64,000 nucleotides of DNA from Halobellus captivus (GTDB taxonomy: Archaea; Halobacteriota; Halobacteria; Halobacteriales; Haloferacaceae), in the NCBI RefSeq assembly GCF_003697845.1, contig NZ_RDQE01000001.1:310001-374000 (forward strand), given 5' to 3'. Both the position numbers and the translations under genes were made by a program. Under the pieces are notes generated by a model. The model had not been told where the DNA came from and made no database searches. It saw only the letters and a list, made by a program, of their open reading frames with translations. Shown one piece after another: positions 64,000-64,000 of the stretch (position 1 is the stretch's first letter; every line of letters begins with the position of its first letter).

Positions 64000-64000
64000 C

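Overview
This is chromosomal DNA from a haloarchaeon, most like Halorubrum or a close relative. G+C is very high, the predicted proteins are strongly acidic, and many genes have a TATA-like element about 25-30 bases before the start codon, as expected for leaderless haloarchaeal transcripts. The content fits too: an A-type ATP synthase, bacteriorhodopsin with its Bat activator, lycopene cyclase, TFB, TiaS, NreA and a bacterial-type leucyl-tRNA synthetase. I saw no tRNA or rRNA gene, no CRISPR array, and no transposase or integrase.

Layout. Bases 1-9.7k hold the 3' part of serA, topoisomerase I (topA), a PAS histidine kinase, a DUF192 protein, two metallohydrolases and two small proteins. Bases 9.7-22.4k are a leftward block: the ATP synthase genes atpH-I-K-E-C-F-A-B, then bat, bop and crtY, then atpD. 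The light-driven proton pump, its regulator and a retinal-pathway enzyme therefore sit between two subunit genes of the proton-driven ATP synthase. Bases 22.5-36.5k are mixed housekeeping: a MinD-like ATPase, a HTH regulator, tiaS, a VOC protein, an M24 peptidase, DUF302, nreA, a cysteine-free TFB, rnhA with its partner gene, a PadR regulator and pyrophosphatase. Bases 36.6-40.4k hold a HTH regulator, a 43-residue hydrophobic peptide gene and a caspase-like CHAT protein with a palindrome at its promoter. Bases 40.4-52.6k hold an AstE-like hydrolase, threonine synthase, ketopantoate reductase, a CBS protein followed by glyS and a polyprenol-kinase-like protein, an M20 hydrolase, a KhtTU-like antiporter pair and an RNB ribonuclease. 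Bases 52.6-64k hold a compositionally odd GNAT gene, a TFS-like protein without its acidic tip, leuS, a second threonine synthase, exported proteins, hisE, pdxT and the end of a CcdA-like gene.

The best candidate for something undescribed is a pair of dispersed elements (about 26608-26831 and 32347-32588). They share two nearly invariant boxes, but the hairpins around the boxes have different sequences and keep their pairing. That pattern suggests a structured RNA family. Second is the CHAT protein with its tiny signal-peptide-like neighbour. Third is the rhodopsin cluster inside the ATP synthase locus, where Bat carries a complete-looking LOV flavin-binding site.
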